64,000 bases of DNA from Arthrobacter sp. OV608 (GTDB lineage Bacteria > Actinomycetota > Actinomycetes > Actinomycetales > Micrococcaceae). Of the stretch, positions 56,842 to 64,000 are shown piece after piece. A program made the translations under genes and the position numbers. Position 1 is the stretch's first letter. Every line of letters starts with the position of its first letter. The stretch spans positions 1 through 64,000 of the forward strand of contig FOEZ01000009.1 of the NCBI GenBank assembly GCA_900110595.1. Direction: 5' to 3'. A model generated the notes under the pieces. That model was given only the letters and a program-made list of their open reading frames with translations, was not told the DNA's origin and did not search any database.

Positions 56842-57660
56842 ATGTCATCGCACTCCCTGACGTTGCCGTCCACCTCACCGGCCGCCGCCCGCAAACGCCG
56901 ACTCCTTGAAATCCTCGGCGCCCTGGCCATCGCCGGCACCTACATCTACCTGGTCCTCAACCAGCCCGCAGACATTACCGGCGGACCCGGTAGCGCCTCC
57001 GCCCTGATCGCCCTGTCAGGGTTCCTGGCCGGCGCCATCCTGCTCATCGTGGCTGTCCTGCCTGCCCTGCCGACGTCCACCCTGGTGCTGATTCCCGTGG
57101 CACTGGTGCTCAATATCGTCCTGGGCCAGTTCGTGGGCAGCACCCTGGTGCCGTTCTATCTCGATGCGATCGGGACCGTCCTGGTGGCAGTCCTCGCCGG
57201 CCCCGGCGCCGGTGCGGCAACCGGGGCGTTGAGCAGCATCGTCTGGTCCTTCTTCAACCCCACCGTGCTGCCGTTCGCTGCCGGGGCGGCCCTGATCGGC
57301 TGCCTTGCCGGCCTTGCCGCCCGCTACGGCCTCTTCCGCCGCTTCTACCTGGCGCCCGTGGCGGGATTCGTTACGGGCATCATCGGCGGCGTGGTATCGG
57401 CCCCGGTGGCCGCCTTCGTCTTCGGCGGCACCTCCGGTGTGGCCACGGGTGCGATCGTCAGCGCCTTCCGCTCCATGGGGGACAGCCTCCTCGCGGCCAT
57501 CACCAAGCAGGCCCTGATCTCCGATCCCATGGACAAAGCCATCGTGTTCACGGCCGTGGCTGTGCTTATCTACGCCCTGCCCCGCCGCGCGAGCCTGCAG
57601 TTCCCGTTTGTCCGGCGGCACCGCGTGCTGGCCGGCAAGGCGCCGGAACAGGGGGCCTGA
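56842..57660 (+). CDS. ECF transporter S component (substrate-binding membrane protein)
   Basis: 272 aa with six or so membrane helices. Sequence features (VALVLNIVLGQFVGSTLVPFYLDAIGTVLVAVLAGP, GAATGALSSIVWSF) fit S components. Substrate is not assigned; nucleoside hydrolase just upstream points to a nucleoside, base or ribosylated vitamin precursor (inference). It starts with ATG after GAAGGA and is followed by EcfT and EcfA genes in the same direction. A dedicated, complete transporter (group I arrangement) is therefore present. Confidence 0.85.
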   Translation: MSSHSLTLPSTSPAAARKRRLLEILGALAIAGTYIYLVLNQPADITGGPGSASALIALSGFLAGAILLIVAVLPALPTSTLVLIPVALVLNIVLGQFVGSTLVPFYLDAIGTVLVAVLAGPGAGAATGALSSIVWSFFNPTVLPFAAGAALIGCLAGLAARYGLFRRFYLAPVAGFVTGIIGGVVSAPVAAFVFGGTSGVATGAIVSAFRSMGDSLLAAITKQALISDPMDKAIVFTAVAVLIYALPRRASLQFPFVRRHRVLAGKAPEQGA

Positions 57661-57670
57661 GCGCCTCCTG

Positions 57671-58408
57671 ATGCGATTACATCCGCTGACCTCCCTGGCG
57701 GCCGCCGGCAGTACGGCAGTAATTACGACGGCGGCAGCCTACCTTCCGCTGTCGCTCGCCGTGATCGCGGCGGCAGCGGGCCTCGCGGCCTGGGCCGGTA
57801 CGTTCCGCAGACTCCTGCCCGCGGCGGCCGCCATCCTGGTGCCGCTGTGCTTGTCATTGCTGGTGCTGCATGGACTGTTTTTCCCGGAAGGCATTACTGT
57901 GCTGGGCGAGTGGGGACCGGCGCGCGTAACCTCCGAGGGGCTCTCCTTCGCAGTCCAGCGGGCGGCCCAGCTTTCCGCCGCGGTCCTGGCCCTGCTGGTG
58001 TTCTCCTTCAGCGTGAGTGTTCCGGACCTGGTCGCGGCGTTATCGGCCAAAGGCGTGCACGGGCGGTTTGCCTTCGTGCTGGCCTCCACCCTCACCCTGC
58101 TGCCCGCTATCACCTCCCGGCTGGAGCGCATCCGCCAGGCCCAGGAAGCACGGGGGCTGGTGATCCGGCGCGGCATCCTGGCACGGGCTGCGGCGTTCCG
58201 GCTGCAGGCAGTACCCCTCGTGTCCGTCCTGGTGGAGGACGCTGCAACCCGCGCCGCAGCCCTTGACGCCCGCGGTTTCGGCAGCACCGGCCCCCGGACC
58301 AGCTATCGTGAGGTGCCGGACCGGCCGTGGGAGCAGATGCTCCGGATTGTCCTGCTGCTGGCAGCCGCAGCAGCCGTGGCCGCCCGTCTATTGCAGGCGG
58401 GCACCTAG
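57671..58408 (+). CDS. ECF transporter T component (EcfT)
   Basis: 245 aa membrane coupling protein. Two Ala-Arg-Gly motifs that dock on the ATPases are visible: QAQEARGLVIRRG and AALDARGFG. Hydrophobic segments lie at both ends (about 12-75 and 225-243). Start ATG 57671 is 10 bp after the S-component stop. Its stop codon is immediately followed by the GTG of the ATPase gene. Confidence 0.9.
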   Translation: MRLHPLTSLAAAGSTAVITTAAAYLPLSLAVIAAAAGLAAWAGTFRRLLPAAAAILVPLCLSLLVLHGLFFPEGITVLGEWGPARVTSEGLSFAVQRAAQLSAAVLALLVFSFSVSVPDLVAALSAKGVHGRFAFVLASTLTLLPAITSRLERIRQAQEARGLVIRRGILARAAAFRLQAVPLVSVLVEDAATRAAALDARGFGSTGPRTSYREVPDRPWEQMLRIVLLLAAAAAVAARLLQAGT

Positions 58409-59968
58409 GTGGAATCCAATACGGTCCTGGGTGCCGGCATCAGGAGCTTCGCTTTCCATGAGGACGACGCACCGGTCCTCCGCGACGTGCACCTCTCCTT
58501 CGAACCCGGGACTTTGACGGCAATCCTGGGGCCGTCCGGCAGCGGCAAAACGACCCTTGGCCGGCTCCTGGCAGGCTGGCTTCCGCCAGGACCCGGGGGA
58601 CGGCTGCAAGGGTGCCTGTCGCTTTCCGGAACCACGCTGCAGTTCCAGGGCGCGGCAGATGATCCGCGGATCAATCCGGCACAGTGGGGCCGGCGGGTGG
58701 GTTTCGTCCCGCAGGACGCCTCTGCCATCCTGTCCACGGTCCGGGCCATCGTCGCCGAAGAACTGGCGTTCGGCCTGGAAAATGCCGGCACGGACCGGCC
58801 GGCCATGAAGGCCGCGGTGGAACGAACGGCGGTTCTGCTTGGCCTTCGCGGGCTGCTGGACCGCCACCCGGACACACTGTCCGGCGGGCAGCTGCGCCGC
58901 CTCGCCATCGGGTGTGCCGTCATCGCTGAACCCGACGTGCTCATCATGGATGAGCCCTTCGCCTCCCTGGATGCAGCCGGGACGGATGAACTGACACACC
59001 TGCTGGGCCCTCTCCTCAGGCGGGGGACCGCCGTTGTGATACTCAGCCAGGCCGTGGAGGAGACGCTGCTCGCTGCGGAACGGTGGATGGTGCTGGACGG
59101 CGGCACGCTGACGGCCAGCGGGACCCCTGCCGAACTCTGCGCCTCGCCCGGACTCCTGCCGGCAGGCATCCGTCGGGCCCGCATCAACCGGCTTGGGACT
59201 CACCGGGATTTCAGGGCGAAGCTCAAGCCGAAGCCTTCGCACCCAGCGCAGGCTTCGGCGCCCGTCCTGGAGCTCCGCGACGTTGCCTTCGGGTACACAG
59301 ACAAGGCGGCAAAAGGCAGGAAGGCCCGGGCAGCCACTGGCGGGTCAGCTGGGGACGGACCACAACAGGTGCTCCGCGGCGTCGACCTCGAGCTCATGCC
59401 CGGCGAGATCGTTGCCGTCACCGGACCGAACGGGGCGGGGAAATCCACCTTCCTGCGCCACCTCAACGGGTTGCTGCGGCCCACTTCCGGCACTGTCCTG
59501 GTGCACGGCGAGGACATTTCCCGCCGGCCCGTGGGCGAGGTGGCGGCAGCTGTGGGCCTGCTGTTCCAGCACCCGCGCCACCAGTTGTTTGAACGGACAG
59601 CCGCCCGGGAGGTGCGGTTCGGCCTGGACCGGCGGTTCGGCGGCAGTGAAGCGGCGGCCCGAACCGGGGCTGCGCTGGCTGATGTGGGGTTGTCGGCGCA
59701 CGAAGATGCCCACCCCGCAGAGCTGCCGGCCTCCCGGCAGCGGCTCCTGGCATTGGCAACAGTCCTCGCCCGGAGGCCGGCGGTCCTGGCCCTGGACGAG
59801 CCCACGGTCGCCCTGGACGGGGACGGGCTCAGCCTGCTGGACGCAGCGGTGAGGAACGCAGCAGCGGCGGGCGCCGCCGTCGTCCTGGTCACCCACGATG
59901 TGCCCTACGCGCGCTCGGTGGCGGACCGCCTGTTAACGCTCGACGGCGGGCGGCTGGCACCGCTCTGA
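58409..59968 (+). CDS. ECF transporter ATPase, two nucleotide-binding domains fused (EcfA-EcfA')
   Basis: 519 aa. NBD1: Walker A GPSGSGKTT, Q-loop FVPQD, signature LSGGQLRRLAIG, Walker B VLIMDEPFASLD, and ILSQAVEET where the switch histidine should be (His replaced by Gln). NBD2 from about residue 285: Walker A GPNGAGKST, QHPRHQLF, signature LPASRQRLLALA instead of LSGGQ, Walker B VLALDEPTVALD, and a normal LVTHD. Both changes fall on the same composite site in a head-to-tail dimer, so one site is degenerate and one canonical. Start is GTG 58409, directly after EcfT. Confidence 0.92.
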   Translation: MESNTVLGAGIRSFAFHEDDAPVLRDVHLSFEPGTLTAILGPSGSGKTTLGRLLAGWLPPGPGGRLQGCLSLSGTTLQFQGAADDPRINPAQWGRRVGFVPQDASAILSTVRAIVAEELAFGLENAGTDRPAMKAAVERTAVLLGLRGLLDRHPDTLSGGQLRRLAIGCAVIAEPDVLIMDEPFASLDAAGTDELTHLLGPLLRRGTAVVILSQAVEETLLAAERWMVLDGGTLTASGTPAELCASPGLLPAGIRRARINRLGTHRDFRAKLKPKPSHPAQASAPVLELRDVAFGYTDKAAKGRKARAATGGSAGDGPQQVLRGVDLELMPGEIVAVTGPNGAGKSTFLRHLNGLLRPTSGTVLVHGEDISRRPVGEVAAAVGLLFQHPRHQLFERTAAREVRFGLDRRFGGSEAAARTGAALADVGLSAHEDAHPAELPASRQRLLALATVLARRPAVLALDEPTVALDGDGLSLLDAAVRNAAAAGAAVVLVTHDVPYARSVADRLLTLDGGRLAPL

Positions 59969-60012
59969 CCCGGCCGGGGATGAGGGGCAACAAACACAAA
60001 GGGCCTGTCATA

Positions 60013-60053
60013 CACAAGGGCTCCGTCCGGAGGAACCGGACGGAGCCCTTGTG
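60013..60053. terminator. Hairpin between the ECF operon and fadB
   Basis: Perfect 18-bp stem (60013-60030 with 60036-60053) and a 5-nt loop, between convergent operons. No long T-run on either side. Confidence 0.7.
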
Positions 60054-60087
60054 CGATGCTTCAGCTGAGGCGCTGGCCTCTAGCGCT

Positions 60088-62268
60088 TTACACGTTCGCC
60101 GGGTTGTCCGCTGCCTTGCGGGAGGCCACTCCTGGCGGGAGGAAGCGCTTGCCGTTCACCCGTTCCGAGGCTCCCACCCGGTCAAGATAGGGGGTGATGC
60201 CGCCCAGGAACAGCGGCCAGCCGGCCCCGAGGATCATGCAGAGGTCGATGTCTTCGGGCCCCGCTACCACGCCTTCGGCCAGCATCAGCCCGATCTCCTC
60301 GGCGAGGGCGTCCTGTGTGCGGCGCAACACCTCGTCGCCAGTGGATGGGTTGGTGCCAAAGGACAGCAGCGACAGCGTGGAGTCAGGGATCACCTGGCCG
60401 CCGTCAGGCCCGGGACCCCACAGGCCCTTGACGCCGTTGTCGATGAGTTTTTGCAGGTTGGCGGACACTGTGAAGCGGTCGCCGAAGGCCGCATGCAGCG
60501 ACTCCTGGACGTGCTGCGCCACGGGAAGGCCAACCATCGCGCCGAGGGTAAACGGAGTCATGGGCAGGCCCATGGGGCGGAGGGCGTTGTCCGCCACCTC
60601 GGCGGGAGTGCCTTCATCGAAGGCCGCGGTCACCTCGCCCATCAGCCGCAGCAGGATGCGGTTCGCTACAAACGCGGCGGCGTCCTTGACCAGCACCCCG
60701 GTCTTTTTCAGGGCCTTGGCCAGCTCAAAGGCGGTGGCCAGCACGGCGTCATCGGTCCCCGGGGCCCGGACGATTTCCAGCAGCGGCATCACGGCCACGG
60801 GGTTGAAGAAGTGGAAGCCCACCAGCCGTTCGGGATGCTGAAGGTCCTCGGCCATGGCCGTTACAGACAGTGACGAGGTGTTGGTGGCCAGGATGCACTC
60901 CGGAGTAATGATCCGCTCCAGTTCGGCGAACACCTGCTTTTTGACGTTCAGCTCTTCGAAGACCGCTTCGATCACAAAGTCCGCGTCGGCGAAAACATCC
61001 TTCGAAACGGAACCGGTCACCAGCGCCTTGGTGCGGTTGGCGGCGTCCTGGCTGATGCGCTGCTTGGCCAGCAGCTTGTCCACTTCGGCGTGGACGTAGC
61101 CCACGCCTTTGTCCACCCTGGCCTGGTCAATGTCCGTCATCACCACGGGAACTTTCAGTTGGCGTGCGAACACCAGCGCGAGCTGGCTTGCCATCAGGCC
61201 CGCGCCCACCACCCCTACTTTGGTCACCGGGCGCGCCAGCTTGCGGTCCGGGGCGCCGGCCGGACGCTTGGAGCGCTTCTGGACCAGGTCCAGGAAGGCA
61301 TACACGGTGGCGCGGAATTCGTCGGTCTGCATAAGTTCCGCGAGCGTCTCGCACTCAAGTGCAGCGGACTCGGCCTGGGTCATGGTCCGGTTAGCTTCCA
61401 GGATGTCCAGGACCTTGCCGGGGGCGGGGGCCGCATTGGACGTCTTCGCTTCCACCAGTGCCCGGCCGGCAGCCACCGCTGCGGACCAGCGCGCGGCCGT
61501 TTCCGGATCAGCGGGATCGACGGCGTTGGGACGTTTTGCCGCCACCTCACCGGAGATGACCTTCCCGGCCCAGGCCAGGGACTGCTCGAGGAAATCCGCG
61601 GGTTCGAACATGGCGTCGGCGATACCGAGTGCGAAGGCCTGGGGGCCGTTGAGCGTCCGGTTGCTGCTGAGCGCGTTCTCGATCATGACCTTGACCGCGT
61701 TCTCCGGGCCGATGAGGCGCGGCAGGAGGTACACGCCACCCCAGCCGGGAACCAGGCCAAGATAGGCCTCCGGCAGGGCCAGCGCACCCGCGCCGGTGGA
61801 CACAGTGCGGTAGGTGGACTGCAGGGCGACCTCAAGGCCGCCGCCCAGGGCTGCGCCGTTGATGAATGCGAAGCTGGGAACGCCGAGGTTGGCGAGTGTG
61901 CCGTACACGTCGTGGCCCAGCTGGGCCATCCAGAGTCCGTGCTCGCGCTCTTCCAGGTTCTTGACGGCGGAGAGGTCCGCTCCGGCCACCAGGAAGTAGG
62001 GCTTACCGGTCACGCCCACACCGACGATCTCGCCGCGGCCGGCCCGCTCCCGGAGCTCCTCAAGCACCGTGCCCAGCTCCACCAGGGTGTTCGGCCCCAG
62101 GGTGGTGGGCTTGGTGTGGTCCAGGCCGTTGTCCAGCGTGATGAGGGCGAAGGTGCCGGGGCTGGGCTTGCCGGCCGGTGCCGGGAGCTCGATATCCCGG
62201 ACGTAGGAGTGCGTCACGGTCTCGTTGGGGAACAGATCGGCAAGCTTGGTGAAATCTTCGGCGCTCAT
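60088..62268 (-). CDS. fadB: Multifunctional beta-oxidation protein: enoyl-CoA hydratase / 3-hydroxyacyl-CoA dehydrogenase
   Basis: 726 aa. N-terminal crotonase domain (LVAGADLSAVKNL, oxyanion region GAALGGGLEVAL, LPEAYLGLVPGWGGV), then the dehydrogenase with NAD site VGVVGAGLMASQLALVFA and GFHFFNPVAVMPLLEIV, and two C-terminal helical domains. It performs hydration and NAD-dependent oxidation steps of fatty-acid degradation, forming a complex with the thiolase. Start ATG 62268 has AAGGAG and overlaps the thiolase stop (ATGA), so both are made together. The operon is preceded by a perfect palindromic operator-like site. Confidence 0.95.
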   Translation of the reverse strand: MSAEDFTKLADLFPNETVTHSYVRDIELPAPAGKPSPGTFALITLDNGLDHTKPTTLGPNTLVELGTVLEELRERAGRGEIVGVGVTGKPYFLVAGADLSAVKNLEEREHGLWMAQLGHDVYGTLANLGVPSFAFINGAALGGGLEVALQSTYRTVSTGAGALALPEAYLGLVPGWGGVYLLPRLIGPENAVKVMIENALSSNRTLNGPQAFALGIADAMFEPADFLEQSLAWAGKVISGEVAAKRPNAVDPADPETAARWSAAVAAGRALVEAKTSNAAPAPGKVLDILEANRTMTQAESAALECETLAELMQTDEFRATVYAFLDLVQKRSKRPAGAPDRKLARPVTKVGVVGAGLMASQLALVFARQLKVPVVMTDIDQARVDKGVGYVHAEVDKLLAKQRISQDAANRTKALVTGSVSKDVFADADFVIEAVFEELNVKKQVFAELERIITPECILATNTSSLSVTAMAEDLQHPERLVGFHFFNPVAVMPLLEIVRAPGTDDAVLATAFELAKALKKTGVLVKDAAAFVANRILLRLMGEVTAAFDEGTPAEVADNALRPMGLPMTPFTLGAMVGLPVAQHVQESLHAAFGDRFTVSANLQKLIDNGVKGLWGPGPDGGQVIPDSTLSLLSFGTNPSTGDEVLRRTQDALAEEIGLMLAEGVVAGPEDIDLCMILGAGWPLFLGGITPYLDRVGASERVNGKRFLPPGVASRKAADNPANV

Positions 62269-63572
62269 GCGGCTCCTTCGGAAACGGTTTCGGTGTTGAG
62301 GGTCCGGGCTTCGGACGGCCCCGGCAGGGTTCCGCTGTAATCGGCGTGGTGCGGGTTCTCCCAGATCACTGTGGCTCCCATCCCCAACCCTACGCACATG
62401 GTGGTGATGCCGTACCGCACGGAGTGATCCTCCTCAAACTGGCGGGCCAGCTGATTCATCAGGCGCACGCCGGAGGATGCGAGGGGATGGCCCACCGCGA
62501 TGGCACCGCCGTAGCGGTTGACGCGGGAGTCGTCGTCGGCAATGCCGAAGTGCTCGAGGAAGCTCAGCGCCTGGACGGCAAAGGCTTCATTGATTTCGAA
62601 CAGGCCGATCTCGTTGATGGACAGGCCGGCGTTTTTCAGCGCCTTTTCGGTGGCGGGGACGGGGCCGATGCCCATCACTTCAGGCTCGACTCCCGCATAG
62701 GCATAGCTGACCAGCCGCATCCGGACCGGCAGTCCCAGTTCGGCGGCCGCATCGGCGGAAGCCAGGATGGCGGCGGTGGCGCCGTCATTCAGTCCCGCGG
62801 CATTCCCTGCGGTGACCCGCCCGTGCGGACGGAACGGGGTTCGGAGCGCCGCGAGGTCTTCCACAGTGGTGCCCGGCCGTGGCGGTTCATCAAAGGTGTT
62901 GAGGGACCAACCCTGGCCCGGCTTCAGGGTTGCCACCGGAATCAGGTCCGGCTGGATGCGGCCGTTGCGGCGGGCTGCATCAAATTTGCTTTGTGACGCC
63001 ACTGCATAGGCGTCGGTCCGGTCTTTGGTGATGGAAGGGAACCGGTCATGGAGGTTCTCTGCGGTGTTGCCCATGTTCAGCGCTGCCGGGTCCACCAGCC
63101 GTTCGGACATGAACCGGGGATTGGGGTCGGCGCCCGAGCCCATCGGATGGTTGCCCATGTGCTCCACACCCCCGGCGATGACCACGTCGTAGGCGCCGAA
63201 GCCGATGCCGCCGGCGGTGGCGGTGACGGCGGTCATGGCGCCCGCGCACATCCGGTCGACGGCAAAGCCGGGCACGGTCCTGGGAAGTCCCGCCAGCAGG
63301 GCTGCGGTCCGGCCCAGCGTCAGGCCCTGGTCGCCGGTCTGGGTGGTGGCGGCGATGGCCACTTCGTCAACGCGTTCCGGCGGGAGCGACGGGTTCCGCC
63401 GCAGCAGTTCCCGGATGCATTTCACTATCAGGTCGTCCGCCCGGGTTCCGGCGTAGATGCCTTTTTCTCCCGCCCGGCCAAAGGGGGTGCGGAGGCCGTC
63501 GACAAAAACGACGTCCCGGACAGTGCGCGCGGGTGCGCCGCTGCGCTCTCCGCTGTTGCTGACTGTGCTCAC
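62265..63572 (-). CDS. fadA: Acetyl-CoA C-acyltransferase (thiolase)
   Basis: 435 aa. Cleaves 3-ketoacyl-CoA to acetyl-CoA and a shortened acyl-CoA. Nucleophile C109 in DRMCAGAM, histidine motifs NEAFAVQ and AVGHPLASSG, and the second catalytic cysteine in TMCVGLGMG. Start is GTG 63572 with GAGGAG 7 nt upstream; a longer in-frame ATG start at 63665 would lie beyond the operator and is rejected. It is the first gene of a fadA-fadB operon. Confidence 0.95.
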   Translation of the reverse strand: MSTVSNSGERSGAPARTVRDVVFVDGLRTPFGRAGEKGIYAGTRADDLIVKCIRELLRRNPSLPPERVDEVAIAATTQTGDQGLTLGRTAALLAGLPRTVPGFAVDRMCAGAMTAVTATAGGIGFGAYDVVIAGGVEHMGNHPMGSGADPNPRFMSERLVDPAALNMGNTAENLHDRFPSITKDRTDAYAVASQSKFDAARRNGRIQPDLIPVATLKPGQGWSLNTFDEPPRPGTTVEDLAALRTPFRPHGRVTAGNAAGLNDGATAAILASADAAAELGLPVRMRLVSYAYAGVEPEVMGIGPVPATEKALKNAGLSINEIGLFEINEAFAVQALSFLEHFGIADDDSRVNRYGGAIAVGHPLASSGVRLMNQLARQFEEDHSVRYGITTMCVGLGMGATVIWENPHHADYSGTLPGPSEARTLNTETVSEGAA

Positions 63573-63640
63573 GTGTAACTCCTCATCGAGACATGGGCGC
63601 CGGTGCGCGCCGGTTGACGGCGGCAGCCCAGCGGCAATGT

Positions 63641-63670
63641 TCTCGATGTTACTCGCCAGTAACATCGAGA
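63641..63670. promoter_or_regulatory. Perfect palindrome upstream of fadA (candidate TetR-type operator)
   Basis: 13-bp arms (63641-63653, 63658-63670) around CGCC; core ATGTTACT-N4-AGTAACAT. It lies 68 bp upstream of the thiolase start. Size and symmetry fit a TetR-family repressor of fatty-acid degradation; no such gene is in the window. Confidence 0.7.
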
Positions 63671-63689
63671 GGCAAGGCCCTCACGGGGG

Positions 63690-63886
63690 ACGCTCTCTCA
63701 CTTAACGCGGGAAAAACCCAAACGCTCCATCACTTACCGCTGGAAAAACCCAAACGCTCCATCACTTACCGCTGGAAAAACCGGAACGCTCCATCACTCT
63801 CTTCAGGAGAGTGATAGAGCGTTCCGGTTTAAGGCGCATCAAGTGAGAGAGCGTTACAAAAAAGCACGCATTAAGTGATAGAGCGT
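63690..63886. repeat. 32-bp-period repeat array, four forward and three inverted copies
   Basis: Motif ACGCTCYMTCACTT starts at 63690, 63722, 63754 and 63786, exactly 32 bp apart. Its reverse complement (agtgatagagcgt type) starts at 63810, 63842 and 63874, again 32 bp apart. Bases between motifs are semi-conserved (GGAAAAACCC in the forward units). It fills the 322-bp gap between fadA and the ribonuclease D gene together with the palindrome; I see no gene here. I do not recognise a named repeat family. Confidence 0.85.
63781..63827. terminator. Hairpin at the symmetry centre of the 32-bp array
   Basis: 21-bp stem with one mismatch (63781-63801 with 63807-63827), loop TTCAG. On the minus strand the stem is followed by TTTTT, so it could terminate the ribonuclease D gene; on the plus strand TTT follows. 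Confidence 0.65.
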
Positions 63887-63894
63887 CGGGCCTG

Positions 63895-64000
63895 CTAACC
63901 GGCGGCGGCCACGTCCGGCTTGGGTTCCTTGGCCGGAAGCGGCTGCGGATGGAGGAACGCATCGGCAATCAGGGGCGCTGCCAGTTCAACCTGCCACTCG
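63895..64000 (-). CDS. C-terminal end of a probable ribonuclease D (HRDC-domain) protein, cut by the right edge
   Basis: Only 34 residues remain, ending at TAG 63897-63895. WQVELAAPLIADAFL is like the last helix of actinobacterial HRDC-domain ribonuclease D proteins, and M. tuberculosis also has an rnd-like gene near dxs in this conserved neighbourhood. A Pro/Lys-rich tail follows. The assignment rests on a very short stretch. Confidence 0.5.
   Translation of the reverse strand, partial: EWQVELAAPLIADAFLHPQPLPAKEPKPDVAAAG

Noticed and set aside
63690..63886. CRISPR array
   Set aside because: The period is constant, but only about 14 bp are strongly conserved, the intervening bases are similar between units rather than unique, half the copies are inverted, and there are no cas genes.

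Overview
The window is chromosomal DNA from a high-GC actinobacterium of the family Micrococcaceae, most likely Arthrobacter or Pseudarthrobacter. The grounds are protein character (actinobacterial SigA, SepH, DUF7455, DUF3710, DUF3159, DUF4192, fused CydDC), GTG/TTG starts, strong GC bias, and gene order: sepH to dxs largely follows the order around dut-ceoB/ceoC-dxs in Mycobacterium tuberculosis. I see no tRNA or rRNA gene, insertion sequence, prophage or CRISPR array; this is mainly core genome.

Layout. 1-13.7 kb: lipoate and 2-oxoacid dehydrogenase functions on the minus strand (lipA partial, lipB, E2 sucB, E3 lpd, aminopeptidase pepA), interspersed with a degenerate Ser/Thr kinase, a TIGR01777 epimerase, a tricorn-like protease, an OsmC protein and a small membrane protein. 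13.9-22.0 kb: PAC2 protein, MFS transporter, DUF4192 protein, sigA, DUF7455 and topoisomerase IV subunit B. 22.1-30.5 kb: a BlaI/M56 pair divergent from cydA-cydB-cydDC, then a DinB protein. 30.5-38.5 kb: topoisomerase IV subunit A, a GNAT/acyl-CoA-synthetase fusion, DUF5998, a phosphodiesterase and tdk. 38.6-54.7 kb: sepH, DUF3093, dut, DUF3710, OB-fold, DUF3159, two TrkA/RCK proteins divergent from a KimA-like permease, a TRAM RNA methyltransferase, aconitase, dxs, DUF402 and an unknown protein. 54.7-60.0 kb: aldo/keto reductase, nucleoside hydrolase and a complete ECF transporter (S, T, fused A-A'). 60.1-64.0 kb: fadA-fadB beta-oxidation operon and the C-terminal end of a probable ribonuclease D.

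Most notable. (1) A BlaI/MecI repressor and M56 membrane protease lie next to cytochrome bd genes, with three perfect TTCTAC-N5-GTAGAA sites between them; two bracket the predicted cydA -10 element. A fourth near-perfect copy lies 15 kb away at the promoter of a small membrane protein, suggesting a small respiratory BlaI regulon. (2) A 32-bp-period repeat array at 63690-63886 has four forward and three inverted copies meeting in a hairpin. (3) The fused ECF ATPase carries its defects in complementary places, so one composite ATP site is degenerate and one canonical. (4) At least nine genes show a -10-like hexamer 6-8 nt before the start codon, the layout of leaderless transcripts. (5) The ECF S-component gene is preceded by a leader of successive hairpins.

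Limits: functions are read from motifs and remembered family sequences, with no database search. Start codons were chosen by Shine-Dalgarno sequence, overlap or leaderless promoter as stated.
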